The notes beneath the pieces are model-generated. The model saw nothing but the letters and a program-made list of their open reading frames with translations. It had not been told where the DNA came from and searched no databases. Of a stretch of 64,000 bases of DNA, positions 20,055-28,939 are shown in pieces. The stretch is taken from NCBI RefSeq assembly GCF_002979535.1, contig NZ_PCPB01000002.1, forward strand, positions 124,001 to 188,000, read 5' to 3'. This DNA is from Brevundimonas sp. MYb52 (lineage in GTDB: Bacteria > Pseudomonadota > Alphaproteobacteria > Caulobacterales > Caulobacteraceae). Position numbers and translations under genes: made by a program. Positions within the stretch are counted from its first letter, which is position 1; each line of letters begins with the position of its first letter.

Positions 20055-21497
20055 TCAATGGTCGTGACGGAGGACGCCGTATTGATCCAGTTTGGACCGC
20101 ACGAGCGTATTGTTGGCGTCGATCTTTTCTGTGCGTTGCCAGACCTGGCCGCTGTCCTTCAGGTACATGACGAAGCCGAGCGTCAGCGGAATGATCCAGA
20201 CGCACCACCAGATCATGACGAACACCGGATTGACCATCAGCATGTAGCCGATGCGATCGGTCGTGCGCTCCAGCACCAGTCCGGTGCGCGTCCAGGTCCG
20301 CATGTAGAGGCCCACGATCAGCATGGTGAAGGCGATAATGTTGAACACCGACAGCACCACCAGCCACAGGGGCAGGGCGCTGTCGCCGGTGAAGAACCGC
20401 CACGCCGCCCAGATGCCCAGCGGGATGCCCAGGGTGTTCACCCACAGCGACATGCAGGGCAGGAAGTTCATCCAGGCGCGGACGCGTTCGCCGAAGGTGA
20501 AATCCATTTCCTTGAGCGGCGAACCCAGGCTCTGGAAGAAGCCGGCGACCCAGCGCTTCCTTTGCGTGACGCCTTCGCTGAAGGTCTCAGGCACTTCTTC
20601 GATCAATGAGCTGTCGATGATGCCCAGCGTTTTGCCGTTTTTCCAGAACCGTTCGCCAACCTCGGGGTCCTCGATGGTGATCCAGGGGTGGAAGCCGCCC
20701 AGGGCGATCAGATCGTCGACCTTGAAGAACAGTCCCTTGCCCAGCACCCAGAAGGGTTGCTTGGGGTCCGAGAGGTGGCCGTATTTGGCGCCGTCCCAGG
20801 TCATGTGGTCGAAGGCATGGAAGGCGGCGGCCAGGCTGGCGTTCAGATTGCCGGCGACGTTGCGCGCCTGAAGCACGTCATATTTCTGCAGGCCGATGGC
20901 GGCGGCCTTGAAGTGGTCGGCCGGAGGGCAGCTGTCGGCGTCGATGTAGTCGATCGTGAGATTGGTCTTGTCGCGATGCGTTTCGGCGACCTGATAGAGG
21001 GCATAGATCAACTGACGTGTCTTCTTGGGCGGCAGGTCCTTGGACCCCGCGCGCTTGCCGTTGTGCCACCAATAGGCCTTGGGGTTGGCGTCCCAGGCGT
21101 TCCACACCACGTCCCAGCGCGGGTCAGTGGTGGCGGGCACCTCCAGGATCTCGACGAAGGGAAAGGCCTTCGTCAGCCGTTGCAGGCTGGCGATGGTCTC
21201 GGCGTCATTGGCGTTGGGAATGGCCACGACCCGATACCGGCTGCGCGGATAGTCGAGCTTGGCCAGGGAGGTGAAGGTTGTCTCCATCGTCCGCTCAAGC
21301 TCGCGCAGGACCGGGTAGAGCAGAACAATAAAGGGCAGTTCGGCCTCGGTCGCGGGCAGGGGGTCGTCCATGTCCACGCTGTTCACTTTGAGCGTGCGGA
21401 AATACATCTCCAGCATGAAGCAGCCCAGGTAGAGAATCTGGGATATGGCGAACAGCCACACGAGAAGGGTTGGAAGGCCGCTGTCGTAGGTTTGCAT
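20055..21497 (-). CDS. Cellulose-synthase-like family 2 glycosyltransferase
   Basis: A 480-residue membrane GT2 that should polymerise or transfer sugars from an NDP-sugar and may extrude the chain. One hydrophobic helix lies near residues 8-30 and several more after about residue 340. The cytosolic domain contains the DxD-like YIDADSCPP, the acceptor-site EDPEVGERFW and the processivity-type QRKRW motif, the D,D,D,Q(x)xRW signature. There is no PilZ domain, so direct c-di-GMP control of the BcsA type is not expected. Upstream is UDP-xylose synthase and downstream an epimerase, which suggests its donor is made by these neighbours. Donor and product are unproven. Confidence 0.88.
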   Translation of the reverse strand: MQTYDSGLPTLLVWLFAISQILYLGCFMLEMYFRTLKVNSVDMDDPLPATEAELPFIVLLYPVLRELERTMETTFTSLAKLDYPRSRYRVVAIPNANDAETIASLQRLTKAFPFVEILEVPATTDPRWDVVWNAWDANPKAYWWHNGKRAGSKDLPPKKTRQLIYALYQVAETHRDKTNLTIDYIDADSCPPADHFKAAAIGLQKYDVLQARNVAGNLNASLAAAFHAFDHMTWDGAKYGHLSDPKQPFWVLGKGLFFKVDDLIALGGFHPWITIEDPEVGERFWKNGKTLGIIDSSLIEEVPETFSEGVTQRKRWVAGFFQSLGSPLKEMDFTFGERVRAWMNFLPCMSLWVNTLGIPLGIWAAWRFFTGDSALPLWLVVLSVFNIIAFTMLIVGLYMRTWTRTGLVLERTTDRIGYMLMVNPVFVMIWWCVWIIPLTLGFVMYLKDSGQVWQRTEKIDANNTLVRSKLDQYGVLRHDH

Positions 21498-21582
21498 CGA
21501 ATGTCCCGCCCAGAATATCCGTGTTAAGTCGTCGTCTTACATTCGTGTTCTGTCGTCTTCTCGGTCGTGGGTTTCTTCGTTC

Positions 21583-22617
21583 TCAGGATGCGAGCGCGCT
21601 GGTCGAGCTTCGCCCGCTGTTTTTCATTTCTTCGGTGAAGTAAGCGATGGTTCGGGAGAGCCCGTCGTGCAGCGGCACCTGCGGCGACCAGTTCAGCCGC
21701 GCCAGGGCGCGCGAAATGTCGGGTTTGCGTCGACGGGGATCGTCCACCGGAAGCGGATGGTAGACGATCTTGGACCGTGATTTGGCCATCGCCAGAATCT
21801 GTTCGGCCAGTTGCTTGACGGTGGTTTCGTTCGGGTTGCCGATATTGATCGGGCCGTCGATATCTTCGCCGGCGTTCATCAGACGGATGAAGCCTTCGAC
21901 CAGATCATCGACGAAGCAGAAGGAGCGGGTCTGTTCGCCGCTGCCGTAGATGGTGATGTCTTCGCCCATCAGGGCCTGGACGATGAAGTTGGAGACCACG
22001 CGCCCGTCGTCGGGGTGCATGCGCGGGCCATAGGTGTTGAAGATGCGCACGATCCGCGTCGTCAACCCATGCTGGGCGCCGAAGTCCGTAACGAGGGTCT
22101 CGGCGAACCGTTTTCCCTCGTCATAGCAGGAGCGGGGGCCGACCGTGTTGACGTTTCCCCGGTAGTTTTCGGTCTGAGGATGAACTTCGGGATCGCCGTA
22201 GATCTCTGATGTCGAGGCCTGGAAGAAACGTGCTCTGTCTACCGCCGCCCTGTTCAGAAGATTGAGCGTGCCCAGTGAGCATGTCAGCGCCGTCTTGACG
22301 CGATCATACTGATAATGAACCGGTGATGCCGGACAGGCGAGATTGTATATTTGATCGACCTTGGGAAGGTCGCTCGGGAGCGGCGTGTTGATGTCGTGGT
22401 TGAGAAGGGAAAACCGTCCAGAGGATTCCAGGTGCGCAACGTTCTGTGGTCTTCCGGTGTGGAAGTTATCGACACAGATGACGTAGTGTCCATTTTCGAT
22501 CAATCGAGTGCACAGGTGCGATCCAAGAAATCCTGCACCGCCAGCAACAATGATTGTTGCATTTGGCGTTTCGCCAAAGTCATCATGACGATTGTAGAAA
22601 TGACGATTTTCAACCAT
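21583..22617 (-). CDS. UDP-glucuronate decarboxylase (UDP-xylose synthase)
   Basis: Extended SDR enzyme that converts UDP-glucuronate to UDP-xylose with bound NAD. It begins after a short leader with [19 protein letters not shown]. Diagnostic UXS features are [27 protein letters not shown] and the catalytic [16 protein letters not shown] with Tyr-x-x-x-Lys. The later [21 protein letters not shown] block separates it from ArnA-type decarboxylases. Length of 344 residues is typical of the bacterial soluble form. It is the first gene of the minus-strand polysaccharide run, 85 bases upstream of the GT2, so UDP-xylose is the likely donor or precursor for this cluster. Confidence 0.93.
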   Translation of the reverse strand: MVENRHFYNRHDDFGETPNATIIVAGGAGFLGSHLCTRLIENGHYVICVDNFHTGRPQNVAHLESSGRFSLLNHDINTPLPSDLPKVDQIYNLACPASPVHYQYDRVKTALTCSLGTLNLLNRAAVDRARFFQASTSEIYGDPEVHPQTENYRGNVNTVGPRSCYDEGKRFAETLVTDFGAQHGLTTRIVRIFNTYGPRMHPDDGRVVSNFIVQALMGEDITIYGSGEQTRSFCFVDDLVEGFIRLMNAGEDIDGPINIGNPNETTVKQLAEQILAMAKSRSKIVYHPLPVDDPRRRKPDISRALARLNWSPQVPLHDGLSRTIAYFTEEMKNSGRSSTSALAS

Positions 22618-22928
22618 CTCTTACGATCCTAAATGATCAGGTAGTTTTAGTCTGTTTGGTTCACGGTAACGACTGCATTCATCCGGCACGGGAATTTCGA
22701 TAAGTGTAAGCGGCGCATTAAGACCCTGTTAACCAATGGTGCGACCTTGGGTTCCTTTGCAATTGGACGGAAATGCGGCGAAGCTTCGCGGCGGCCTTGC
22801 ATTTGCCCTCTGCGCGGGCGCTGACCGGGCGGGGCGACAAGGCGCAGGGCGCGCATCAAACATGCGAATAGGCGCGGCGCCTGCACGCCGCGCGTCCGCG
22901 ATCAGCCGTCTCTACAAACGGATGGGGG
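22618..22928. other. Intergenic region upstream of the UDP-xylose synthase gene
   Basis: These 311 bases hold no convincing coding region. The part nearest the UDP-xylose synthase start (about 22620-22740) is clearly AT-richer than the surroundings and probably contains the promoter of the polysaccharide cluster; no -35/-10 pair could be fixed with confidence. The part nearer the methyltransferase stop is GC-rich and shows no terminator-like hairpin that I can defend. Confidence 0.5.
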
Positions 22929-24134
22929 TCAGGCGGCTTGAAGGCCGTCGACAGCGGCGCCAATGCCCAGAGCGAGCGGCTCAAAGACGTGCTCGGCCAG
23001 GTGCCGCACCACCGGGGCCGCGACCCCGTCGCCGGTCAGGTGATAGGCGTCGCTGTATTGCCGGGGCAGGACATAGCTGTCCTTCAACCCCATCAGCCGC
23101 GCCGTCTCGCGCGCCGAGATCAGACGCGAGCGGATACGACGTCCCTCGACCACCAGAATGACCTGGCGGCTGGAGCCGCCGGAGGGGGTGCGCAGGCAGC
23201 CCGCCACGTCGTCAAAGCGGACCTCAGCGCGTTGCACCTTGGCGCCGGTCTCATCCAAGCGGGTCCGGCGATAGACGCCGCCGACCATGCGGCGCCCGGC
23301 GCGCTTGGCCGCGGCGACCTTGGCCAGATGGACCGGCGACATCATGTCGAGCAGCTTCCTGGTCTCGGCCTGGGTGTGCCAGGCGACGCTGGTCGGGCGG
23401 TCCTCGATGATGTCGGCGAAGGTGGTGAGGCGGCGCTCCGGCGTCGGCACGTTCCACCACAGCAGGTGCTCGCGCACATCCTGGGGCAGGGCGCCGACCG
23501 CACGGCGCAAGGCGCGGGTGTGGAAGGGCTCGATCGGTTCCGGCGACAGCAGGTCGGGCGCGACCTCGACCTCGGCATGGACGCCGATGACGAACAGGCG
23601 CGGGCGCGACTGGGGCACGAACAGGTCGGCGTTGATCACCAGGGCGCCATAGCGATACCCGGCCTCGGCGAAGGTGCGGCAGATGGCTTCGAAGTCCTTG
23701 CCGCCATGCGACGTCAGGGCGCCGCAGACGTTCTCGACCGCCACCATGCGCGGCGCGCGGCCGTCGGCGATCAGGCCGTGGATCAGGTCCCAGAAGGCGT
23801 AGAAGGTGCCGGACCGCTCGCCCTTCAGCCCCGCTCCAGCGCCCGCCAGCGACAGGTCCTGACAGGGAAAGGAGCCCCACATCATGTCGGCGGTCCCCGG
23901 CAACTGCGCCGCGTCCAGCGCGCGGATGTCGCCCACCGTCAGTTCGCCGTCCGTGCCCCAGTTGGCCTGATAGGAGAAGCCCTTCTTGGCGTCGAAATCA
24001 TTGGCGAACAGGCAGGTCCAGGCAGGCCCCAGACCGGCGCGCACCATGCCGCCGCCGGCGAAGAACTCATAGAAGCTGGGGGCCGAAGGGGACGAATCGC
24101 GCATCGGCACACTGTGGAGCAGGCGGGCCTCCAT
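22929..24134 (-). CDS. Orphan C5-cytosine DNA methyltransferase
   Basis: Dcm/HhaI-type enzyme that methylates cytosine C5 in DNA. Motif I is FYEFFAGGGMVRAGLG, motif IV GSFPCQDLSLAG with catalytic Cys about residue 91, motif VI VAVENVCG and motif VIII QSRPRLFVIG. The C-terminal part has a target-recognition region, then motifs IX/X (RLMGLKDSYVLP and GDGVAAPVV). The ATG at 24134 is used; ATG 24104 and an upstream GTG at 24149 are also possible, and none has a strong Shine-Dalgarno. No restriction endonuclease or Vsr gene adjoins it. It is divergent from the Hsp70-like gene, 80 bases apart. The recognition sequence is unknown. Confidence 0.92.
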   Translation of the reverse strand: MEARLLHSVPMRDSSPSAPSFYEFFAGGGMVRAGLGPAWTCLFANDFDAKKGFSYQANWGTDGELTVGDIRALDAAQLPGTADMMWGSFPCQDLSLAGAGAGLKGERSGTFYAFWDLIHGLIADGRAPRMVAVENVCGALTSHGGKDFEAICRTFAEAGYRYGALVINADLFVPQSRPRLFVIGVHAEVEVAPDLLSPEPIEPFHTRALRRAVGALPQDVREHLLWWNVPTPERRLTTFADIIEDRPTSVAWHTQAETRKLLDMMSPVHLAKVAAAKRAGRRMVGGVYRRTRLDETGAKVQRAEVRFDDVAGCLRTPSGGSSRQVILVVEGRRIRSRLISARETARLMGLKDSYVLPRQYSDAYHLTGDGVAAPVVRHLAEHVFEPLALGIGAAVDGLQAA

Positions 24135-24214
24135 TTCCACGCTCGGCACGCTTGCCCTTGACGTGGACGGGCAGGGGGCTAGGAACCCCGGCCCCTCTCC
24201 CCGCAGGTTTTCCC

Positions 24215-25534
24215 ATGACGTCCGCGACGCCCGCCACCATCGGCATCGACTTCGGCACGACCAATACGGTGGTGTCGCTGGCCCATGGCGACGGCCCCGC
24301 GACCCTGGTGCGGTTCCAGGTCGAGGAGAAGGACCTGTTCGCCTTCCGCTCGGCGCTCAGCTTCCAACTGCACGAGGCGCGCGACGGCGGTTCGCCCGAG
24401 CGGGTCATCGAGGCCGGCCCCTGGGCCATCGACGCCTATGTCGAGGACCCGCTGGAGACGCGCTTCATCCAGTCGTTCAAGACCTTCGCCGCCAGCGCCG
24501 CCTTTACCGAGACGCGCATCGACAACCGCCGCTATCGCTTCGAGGATCTGCTGTCGGCCTTCCTGCTGCGGCTGAAGCACCACGCGGACGGGGCGATGGA
24601 CGACCTGCCGCCGCGCATCATCGTCGGGCGGCCTGTCACCTTCGCCGGGGGCAATCCCAACGAGGCCCTGGCGTTGGAGCGGTATGAGGCGGCGTTCGCG
24701 CGCCTGGGCTTCACCGACATTCGCTACGCCTATGAGCCGGTCGGCGCGGCCTTCTTCTTTGCGCGCGAGCTGAAGCAGGACGCCAATGTCCTGGTCGCCG
24801 ACTTCGGCGGCGGCACCAGCGACTTTTCCGTCGTGCGGTTCGAGCGGGCCGACGGGGCGCTGAAGTCCACACCGCTGGCGCGGTCGGGCGTGGGCGTGGC
24901 GGGCGACGCCTTCGACTATCGGATCATCGACCAGCTGGTGTCGCCGGAACTGGGCAAGGGCAGCCTGTATCGGGCCTTCGACAACCGCCTGCCGATCCCC
25001 CAGCGCTACTACAGCGCCTTCGCACGCTGGGACCAACTGGCCCTGCTGCGGGCCTCCAAGGACATGCGCGACATTCGCGGCCTGGCCTCGACAGCGTTGG
25101 AGCCGGAGAAGATCGAGCGCCTGATCGAAGTGCTGGACGACAACCACGGCTATGCCCTCTATCGCGCTGTCTCGGGCCTGAAGGAGGCCCTGTCGCGCGA
25201 CGAAGAGGCCGTCTTCTCCTTTATCGCCGGTTCGGTGCGGATCGAGAAGCCGGTCAAGCGCACGGACTTCGAAGGCTGGATCGCCCCCGAGCTTCATTCC
25301 ATGGAGGCCGCCGTCGACGAGGCCATGGCCCAGTCGGGTCTGGACGGAACCCAGATCGACCGCGTCTTCCTGACCGGCGGCACCTCGTTCGTGCCGGCGG
25401 TGCGCGACATCTTCATCCGCCGCTTCGGCGCCGACCGCATCGAGACGGGCGGCGAGTTCGAATCCATCGCCTCGGGCCTGGCCCTGATCGGGCGCGAGGC
25501 GGATCTGGACCTGTGGAGTCAGAAGGCCGCCTAA
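24215..25534 (+). CDS. YegD-like Hsp70-family protein
   Basis: A 439-residue actin-fold ATPase related to DnaK but lacking its substrate-binding domain, as in E. coli YegD. Phosphate-binding loop 1 is IGIDFGTTNTVVS, loop 2 VADFGGGTSDFSVV, and the adenosine motif is FLTGGTSFVPAVR. The FVQ-type lid and C-terminal EEVD are absent. The client, if any, is unknown. The ATG at 24215 places the ATPase motif near residue 10, as in relatives; an in-frame start at 24152 would add a proline-rich leader with no support. The last four bases overlap the convergent GST gene. Confidence 0.9.
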   Translation: MTSATPATIGIDFGTTNTVVSLAHGDGPATLVRFQVEEKDLFAFRSALSFQLHEARDGGSPERVIEAGPWAIDAYVEDPLETRFIQSFKTFAASAAFTETRIDNRRYRFEDLLSAFLLRLKHHADGAMDDLPPRIIVGRPVTFAGGNPNEALALERYEAAFARLGFTDIRYAYEPVGAAFFFARELKQDANVLVADFGGGTSDFSVVRFERADGALKSTPLARSGVGVAGDAFDYRIIDQLVSPELGKGSLYRAFDNRLPIPQRYYSAFARWDQLALLRASKDMRDIRGLASTALEPEKIERLIEVLDDNHGYALYRAVSGLKEALSRDEEAVFSFIAGSVRIEKPVKRTDFEGWIAPELHSMEAAVDEAMAQSGLDGTQIDRVFLTGGTSFVPAVRDIFIRRFGADRIETGGEFESIASGLALIGREADLDLWSQKAA

Positions 25535-26178
25535 TCGCGGTCGGGTGCGCCCAGAGGGAAGTAGGCGCGGTAGGGCCGGGCCTCGTCCACCGCCCGCGCC
25601 ATCGACGGCCGAGCGAGCAGCCGGGCGCGATAGGCCTTCAGCGTCGCGAAGCGATCATCAATGGGGTGCGACCAGTCGGCGTAGAACAGCGCGGGCGCGG
25701 CGGCGCAGTCGGCCAGGCTGAAGCCGTGATCGGTCGCCCATTCCCGCCCCGCCAGTCGTTGGTCCAGCCAGGCGTAGGCGGTGTCCAGCATCCGCCTGGC
25801 CTCAGCCACGCCATAGGGATCGCGGTCGCCCTCGGGCCGCAGGACGTCGGCCACCAGCTTCTGCTGCGGGCTTGAGACATAGTGGTCGAACACCCGGTCC
25901 ATCATCCGCACCTCGACGGCGGCGGCCGTATCGTCAGGAATCAGGCGCGCCGGGCCGGGATGATGCACGGCCAGATGCTCGATGATGGCCGTGGCCTCGA
26001 CGACCGTGTGGTCCCCGTCCTGCAAGACCGGAAACTTGCGAACCGGCCACAGCGCCGTCAGCTCAGCGAAGGCGGCCTCGCCCTCCAGCAGCCTGAACTC
26101 GAACGGGGTATCGTTCTCATAAAGCGCGATCAACGCCTTCTGGCAGTAGGACGAGAAAGGGTGGGCGTAGAGCTTCAT
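25531..26178 (-). CDS. Glutathione S-transferase family protein
   Basis: Cytosolic GST-fold protein of 215 residues. The thioredoxin-like N-terminal domain starts MKLYAHPFSSYCQKALIAL, with the active-site Ser/Tyr/Cys region at residues 9-12, and includes KFPVLQDGDHTVVEATAI with the cis-Pro and the glutathione-binding Glu-Ala. The all-helical C-terminal domain (about 90-215) carries FSLADCAAAPALFYADW. It probably conjugates or reduces an electrophile with glutathione; the substrate is unknown. It is convergent with the Hsp70-like gene and divergent from the following small membrane protein gene. Confidence 0.88.
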   Translation of the reverse strand: MKLYAHPFSSYCQKALIALYENDTPFEFRLLEGEAAFAELTALWPVRKFPVLQDGDHTVVEATAIIEHLAVHHPGPARLIPDDTAAAVEVRMMDRVFDHYVSSPQQKLVADVLRPEGDRDPYGVAEARRMLDTAYAWLDQRLAGREWATDHGFSLADCAAAPALFYADWSHPIDDRFATLKAYRARLLARPSMARAVDEARPYRAYFPLGAPDRD

Positions 26179-26228
26179 GGGCGTTGCTCCTCAATTCGCT
26201 GAGGCGATCTAGGTCGAAAACCTACGGT

Positions 26229-26702
26229 ATGTTAGCGTTGCGAATGGCCGTTTTCAAAGCTGTTCACCGCATCGCGGCCATTGGGGGCGTGGCCTTCTTT
26301 GCGGCCTTCCTTGGCTTTATCGCCTCGTTTTCCGATCATCCTCCTCTATTGCCGACGGCGTGGAAGATGAGCATCGCCACGGACGACGGTTTTCACATCA
26401 TCAGGCTCTTTCTTATCATCGTGAGTGTCGCTGCCTTTGTTCTCCGCGGTCGAGGAACTCTCATCGGCTATGCCTTCGTGATGATCCTTGCGGTTGCGCC
26501 GATCTGTTGGTTGGTTTTGGAGCTCTTCCATAGGTTCGGTGGCAGCCAGGGTGGCGAATTTTGGGGCTATTTCTTGCAGCCTTCGATGTATCCGTGGCTG
26601 CTTGCGCCCTGGCTTGCAGATTACGCTTTGACGCTATCTATCGGCTGCCTTGGCCTCTGGATGGCCACTTTGCCGAGATCGTCGAGACCGATTTTGCGCT
26701 AA
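26229..26702 (+). CDS. Small multi-pass membrane protein, function unknown
   Basis: No family is recognised. About 157 residues with four hydrophobic segments: IGGVAFFAAFLGFIASF, LFLIIVSVAAFVL, YAFVMILAVAPICWLVLEL and the final LTLSIGCLGLWMATL. The coding region is markedly less GC-rich than its neighbours, which hints at recent acquisition or weak selection. The start is uncertain: ATG 26229 or ATG 26244 would both keep all membrane segments, and neither has a clear Shine-Dalgarno. It is divergent from the GST gene with about 50 bases between. Confidence 0.55.
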   Translation: MLALRMAVFKAVHRIAAIGGVAFFAAFLGFIASFSDHPPLLPTAWKMSIATDDGFHIIRLFLIIVSVAAFVLRGRGTLIGYAFVMILAVAPICWLVLELFHRFGGSQGGEFWGYFLQPSMYPWLLAPWLADYALTLSIGCLGLWMATLPRSSRPILR

Positions 26703-26773
26703 CGCGAAACCGGAATTTGACCCCTTCGCCTCCCGATGTCAGATCGCGCACCTCACCACGCGAGGAGCGCCCC

Positions 26774-27127
26774 ATGACCATCACCCTGCACGGCATCAAG
26801 GCCTGTGACACGATGAAGAAGGCGCGCGTCTGGCTGGATGAAAACGGCGTGGACTACGCCTTTCATGACTATAAGGTCGCGGGCGCGAACAGGGCGGATC
26901 TTGAACGCTGGATCGCCGAGCATGGCTGGGAGACGGTGCTGAACCGCGCCGGGACCACCTTCCGCAAGTTGTCGGACGCCGACAAGGCCGACCTGAACGC
27001 CGACAAGGCCGTCGCCCTGATGCTGGCCCAGCCGTCGATGATCAAGCGGCCGGTGCTGGACCTGGGCGACGGGCGGACGCTGGTCGGCTTCAAGCCCGAA
27101 CGCTACGCCGAGGCTTTCGGCGCCTAA
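26774..27127 (+). CDS. ArsC/Spx-family reductase-like protein (YffB type)
   Basis: A 117-residue thioredoxin-fold protein of the ArsC/Spx family. The single N-terminal cysteine lies in GIKACDTMKKARVWL, and the conserved RP pair in MIKRPVLDLG matches the family anion-binding arginine. Only one Cys is present at the start, as in the YffB subgroup, which is thought to use glutathione; arsenate is not necessarily the substrate. The ATG at 26774 follows GAGGAG at good spacing. The gene overlaps the convergent DUF2188 gene by four bases. Confidence 0.87.
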   Translation: MTITLHGIKACDTMKKARVWLDENGVDYAFHDYKVAGANRADLERWIAEHGWETVLNRAGTTFRKLSDADKADLNADKAVALMLAQPSMIKRPVLDLGDGRTLVGFKPERYAEAFGA

Positions 27128-27363
27128 TCCTCGACGGCGGTTTCCGGGCGGTCGTGGCCGTCTGCGCGCTCGGTGATCCACTGGCCAGACGTGTCCTCGA
27201 ACTCGATCCACGAGGTGCGGTCCGGCACCTGCTGCTCGCGCGAGACGGCGACAGCGGCGGCGCGCGCGGCGTCGTGGGTGGCGAAGGTCTCGGAGAAGCT
27301 GTCGCCCAGCTTATAGGCCCAGCCCCCGTCGTGGGGGACGATGCGATAGATGATGCGGGTCAT
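27124..27363 (-). CDS. DUF2188-type small protein
   Basis: A 79-residue soluble protein with the compact beta-alpha-beta pattern of DUF2188: YRIVPHDGGWAYKLG, then a helix rich in Ala and Arg (THDAARAAAVAVSREQ) and an acidic tail. Proteins of this family have no established function. It is convergent with the ArsC-like gene, overlapping by four bases. Length and composition are normal for the family. Confidence 0.72.
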   Translation of the reverse strand: MTRIIYRIVPHDGGWAYKLGDSFSETFATHDAARAAAVAVSREQQVPDRTSWIEFEDTSGQWITERADGHDRPETAVED

Positions 27364-27434
27364 TTGGCCTCCGGTCGTTTATCGACCGACGCTTGACCGG
27401 GCGGAACAGCTTGTCGAGTCACGCTGTGGTGACG

Positions 27435-27734
27435 TCAGCGCGCCCGACGCAGCTCCAGGGCGGCGCGGTGGGCGGCGGTCCAGCGCTCGCGGTCCAGGCG
27501 GTTGATGGCGAAGCGACGCATCTCCGTCTCGCAGACCTCTGTCCCGCGCAGGCTGAGCGGCGTGACGACGGCCCGGTGCTGGTCGCAGAATGCGTCGGCG
27601 GCCGCATCGACGCGCTGGATAAAGACCCTGGCTTGCTCTGGACGGCGGAAGTCCAGATCGGAGACCTGGACCCTCAGTTCCTGCGCGGGCGAGACGGCGG
27701 CCGATAGGGCGAGGGCGAGGCTGGCGATCATCAT
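27435..27734 (-). CDS. UrcA-family exported protein
   Basis: A small protein of 99 residues with a signal peptide (MMIASLALALSAAVSPAQ) and a mature domain typical of UrcA proteins: VQVSDLDF near the start, a Cys in DAFCDQH, a second Cys in TEVCETEM and the closing helix. The ATG at 27734 follows AGGGAG at good spacing; an upstream in-frame start would bury the signal peptide. UrcA proteins are common in Caulobacterales and Sphingomonadales and have no firmly known role. The two Cys probably form a disulphide after export. Confidence 0.8.
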   Translation of the reverse strand: MMIASLALALSAAVSPAQELRVQVSDLDFRRPEQARVFIQRVDAAADAFCDQHRAVVTPLSLRGTEVCETEMRRFAINRLDRERWTAAHRAALELRRAR

Positions 27735-27982
27735 GGCGGTGGCTCCCTGGGTTCCGGCGAAGCCGGGCAAGGGAACAAGACGGCGCAAAGCGCACACAGT
27801 TACGGCAGCGCCTGTTAAATCGCGGTCATGCCTTGGGTCTGAAACGCCGGCCGGATCGGAAAAGCGCGCCTTACAAAGAGTTCATGCGCGATCCTGCATC
27901 TGATCGGCGCGATCAGCGCCTCTTGTGATCAGAAGGCTGCAGCGTCACGCTCGGCTCCATATTTCAAGAAGGGGCGAAACCC

Positions 27983-28357
27983 ATGGAAGAATTCATTCCC
28001 ATCGCATTGTTCATCATGATCGGCGCGATCGTGCTCGTGCCGGTTTGGCTGAAGAGCAGGGAGCGTAAAGAGATGCAGGCGACCCTGCGCTCGGCCATCG
28101 AGAAGGGGCAGCCGCTGCCGCCAGAAGTCATTGACGCGCTGAGCAAGGAAAACATCAAGGCGCCAGCGACGGCGTCTCGCGACCTGCGCGTCGGCGTCAT
28201 CCTTCTGGCGGTCAGCCTCGGGTTCGCTCTCTTTGGCTACGCGGTCAGCTTCGCCGAGATGGACGCCTTCTATCCGCTGGTCGGCATCGCCGCGATCCCC
28301 GGCACGATCGGTCTGGCCTTCATCGTCCTGAGTTTCTTCAACAAGAACAAGGGCTGA
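27983..28357 (+). CDS. DUF6249-like membrane protein ahead of an ECF sigma factor
   Basis: A 124-residue protein with an N-terminal membrane helix (FIPIALFIMIGAIVLVPVW), a charged cytosolic middle (SRERKEMQATLRSAIEKG, then PLPPEVIDALSKE) and two C-terminal helices (GVILLAVSLGFALFGYAV and GIAAIPGTIGLAFIVLSFF). This pattern fits the DUF6249 group. An AAGGGG lies at normal spacing before the ATG. The sigma-factor gene follows after 24 bases, so co-transcription is likely and a role in the same response is plausible. No function is established. Confidence 0.75.
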   Translation: MEEFIPIALFIMIGAIVLVPVWLKSRERKEMQATLRSAIEKGQPLPPEVIDALSKENIKAPATASRDLRVGVILLAVSLGFALFGYAVSFAEMDAFYPLVGIAAIPGTIGLAFIVLSFFNKNKG

Positions 28358-28381
28358 GGGCGACGGGGAGGGGAGACCGTC

Positions 28382-28939
28382 ATGGCCAAGCCTTTACGCG
28401 ATCTGCACGATGTCGAGCTCGCCGCCCTGTCGGCGGCGGGCGGACGTCGCGAGTTCGGGGAACTGGTGCGTCGCCACAGCTCGGCGGTGCGCGGTCTGCT
28501 GCGTCGGATGGGGGCGCAACCCGCCCTGGCCGACGACGTGGCCCAGGACGCCTTTCTGCTGGCGTTCGAGAAGTGCGCCGAGTTTCGCGGCGAGGGGACC
28601 TTCGGCGCCTGGATCAAGCGGATCGCGGCTCGCATCTATCTGAAGCGTCGCTCGAAGGACGCCCGCTATGTCGCCGAGGTCGAGAACGATGAGGTCGCGC
28701 CCAATGTCGATAGCGCCGGGCGCATGGATCTGGACGAGGCGATGAAGGGCCTGACCGAGCCGGAACGGCTGTGCGTCTCCCTGTGTCACGGGGCGGGCCT
28801 GTCCCATCCCGAAATTGCGGCCGCCATTAATTTGCCGCTTGGAACGGTGAAATCTCATGTCAAGCGTGGTCTGGATAAACTTCGGGCCCGGCTCCAGTCG
28901 GAACCGGTTGCTCACGGGAGCGCGTCCCATGTCGGCTGA
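28382..28939 (+). CDS. ECF-type RNA polymerase sigma factor
   Basis: A 185-residue sigma-70 family factor of the ECF type. Region 2 covers about residues 20-95 (FGELVRRHSSAVRGLLRRM, then ADDVAQDAFLLAFEKC, and FGAWIKRIAARIYLKR). Region 4 covers about 115-170 with the helix-turn-helix SHPEIAAAINLPLGTVKSHV. It would redirect RNA polymerase to a stress or envelope regulon. The start follows a strong GGGGAGGGGAG. Its 3' end overlaps the next gene by 11 bases, a usual arrangement for a sigma factor and its membrane regulator. Confidence 0.92.
   Translation: MAKPLRDLHDVELAALSAAGGRREFGELVRRHSSAVRGLLRRMGAQPALADDVAQDAFLLAFEKCAEFRGEGTFGAWIKRIAARIYLKRRSKDARYVAEVENDEVAPNVDSAGRMDLDEAMKGLTEPERLCVSLCHGAGLSHPEIAAAINLPLGTVKSHVKRGLDKLRARLQSEPVAHGSASHVG

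Noticed and set aside
22618..22928. A restriction enzyme gene partnering the C5 methyltransferase
   Set aside because: No supportable frame or motif lies in the gap, and both flanking genes are otherwise assigned.
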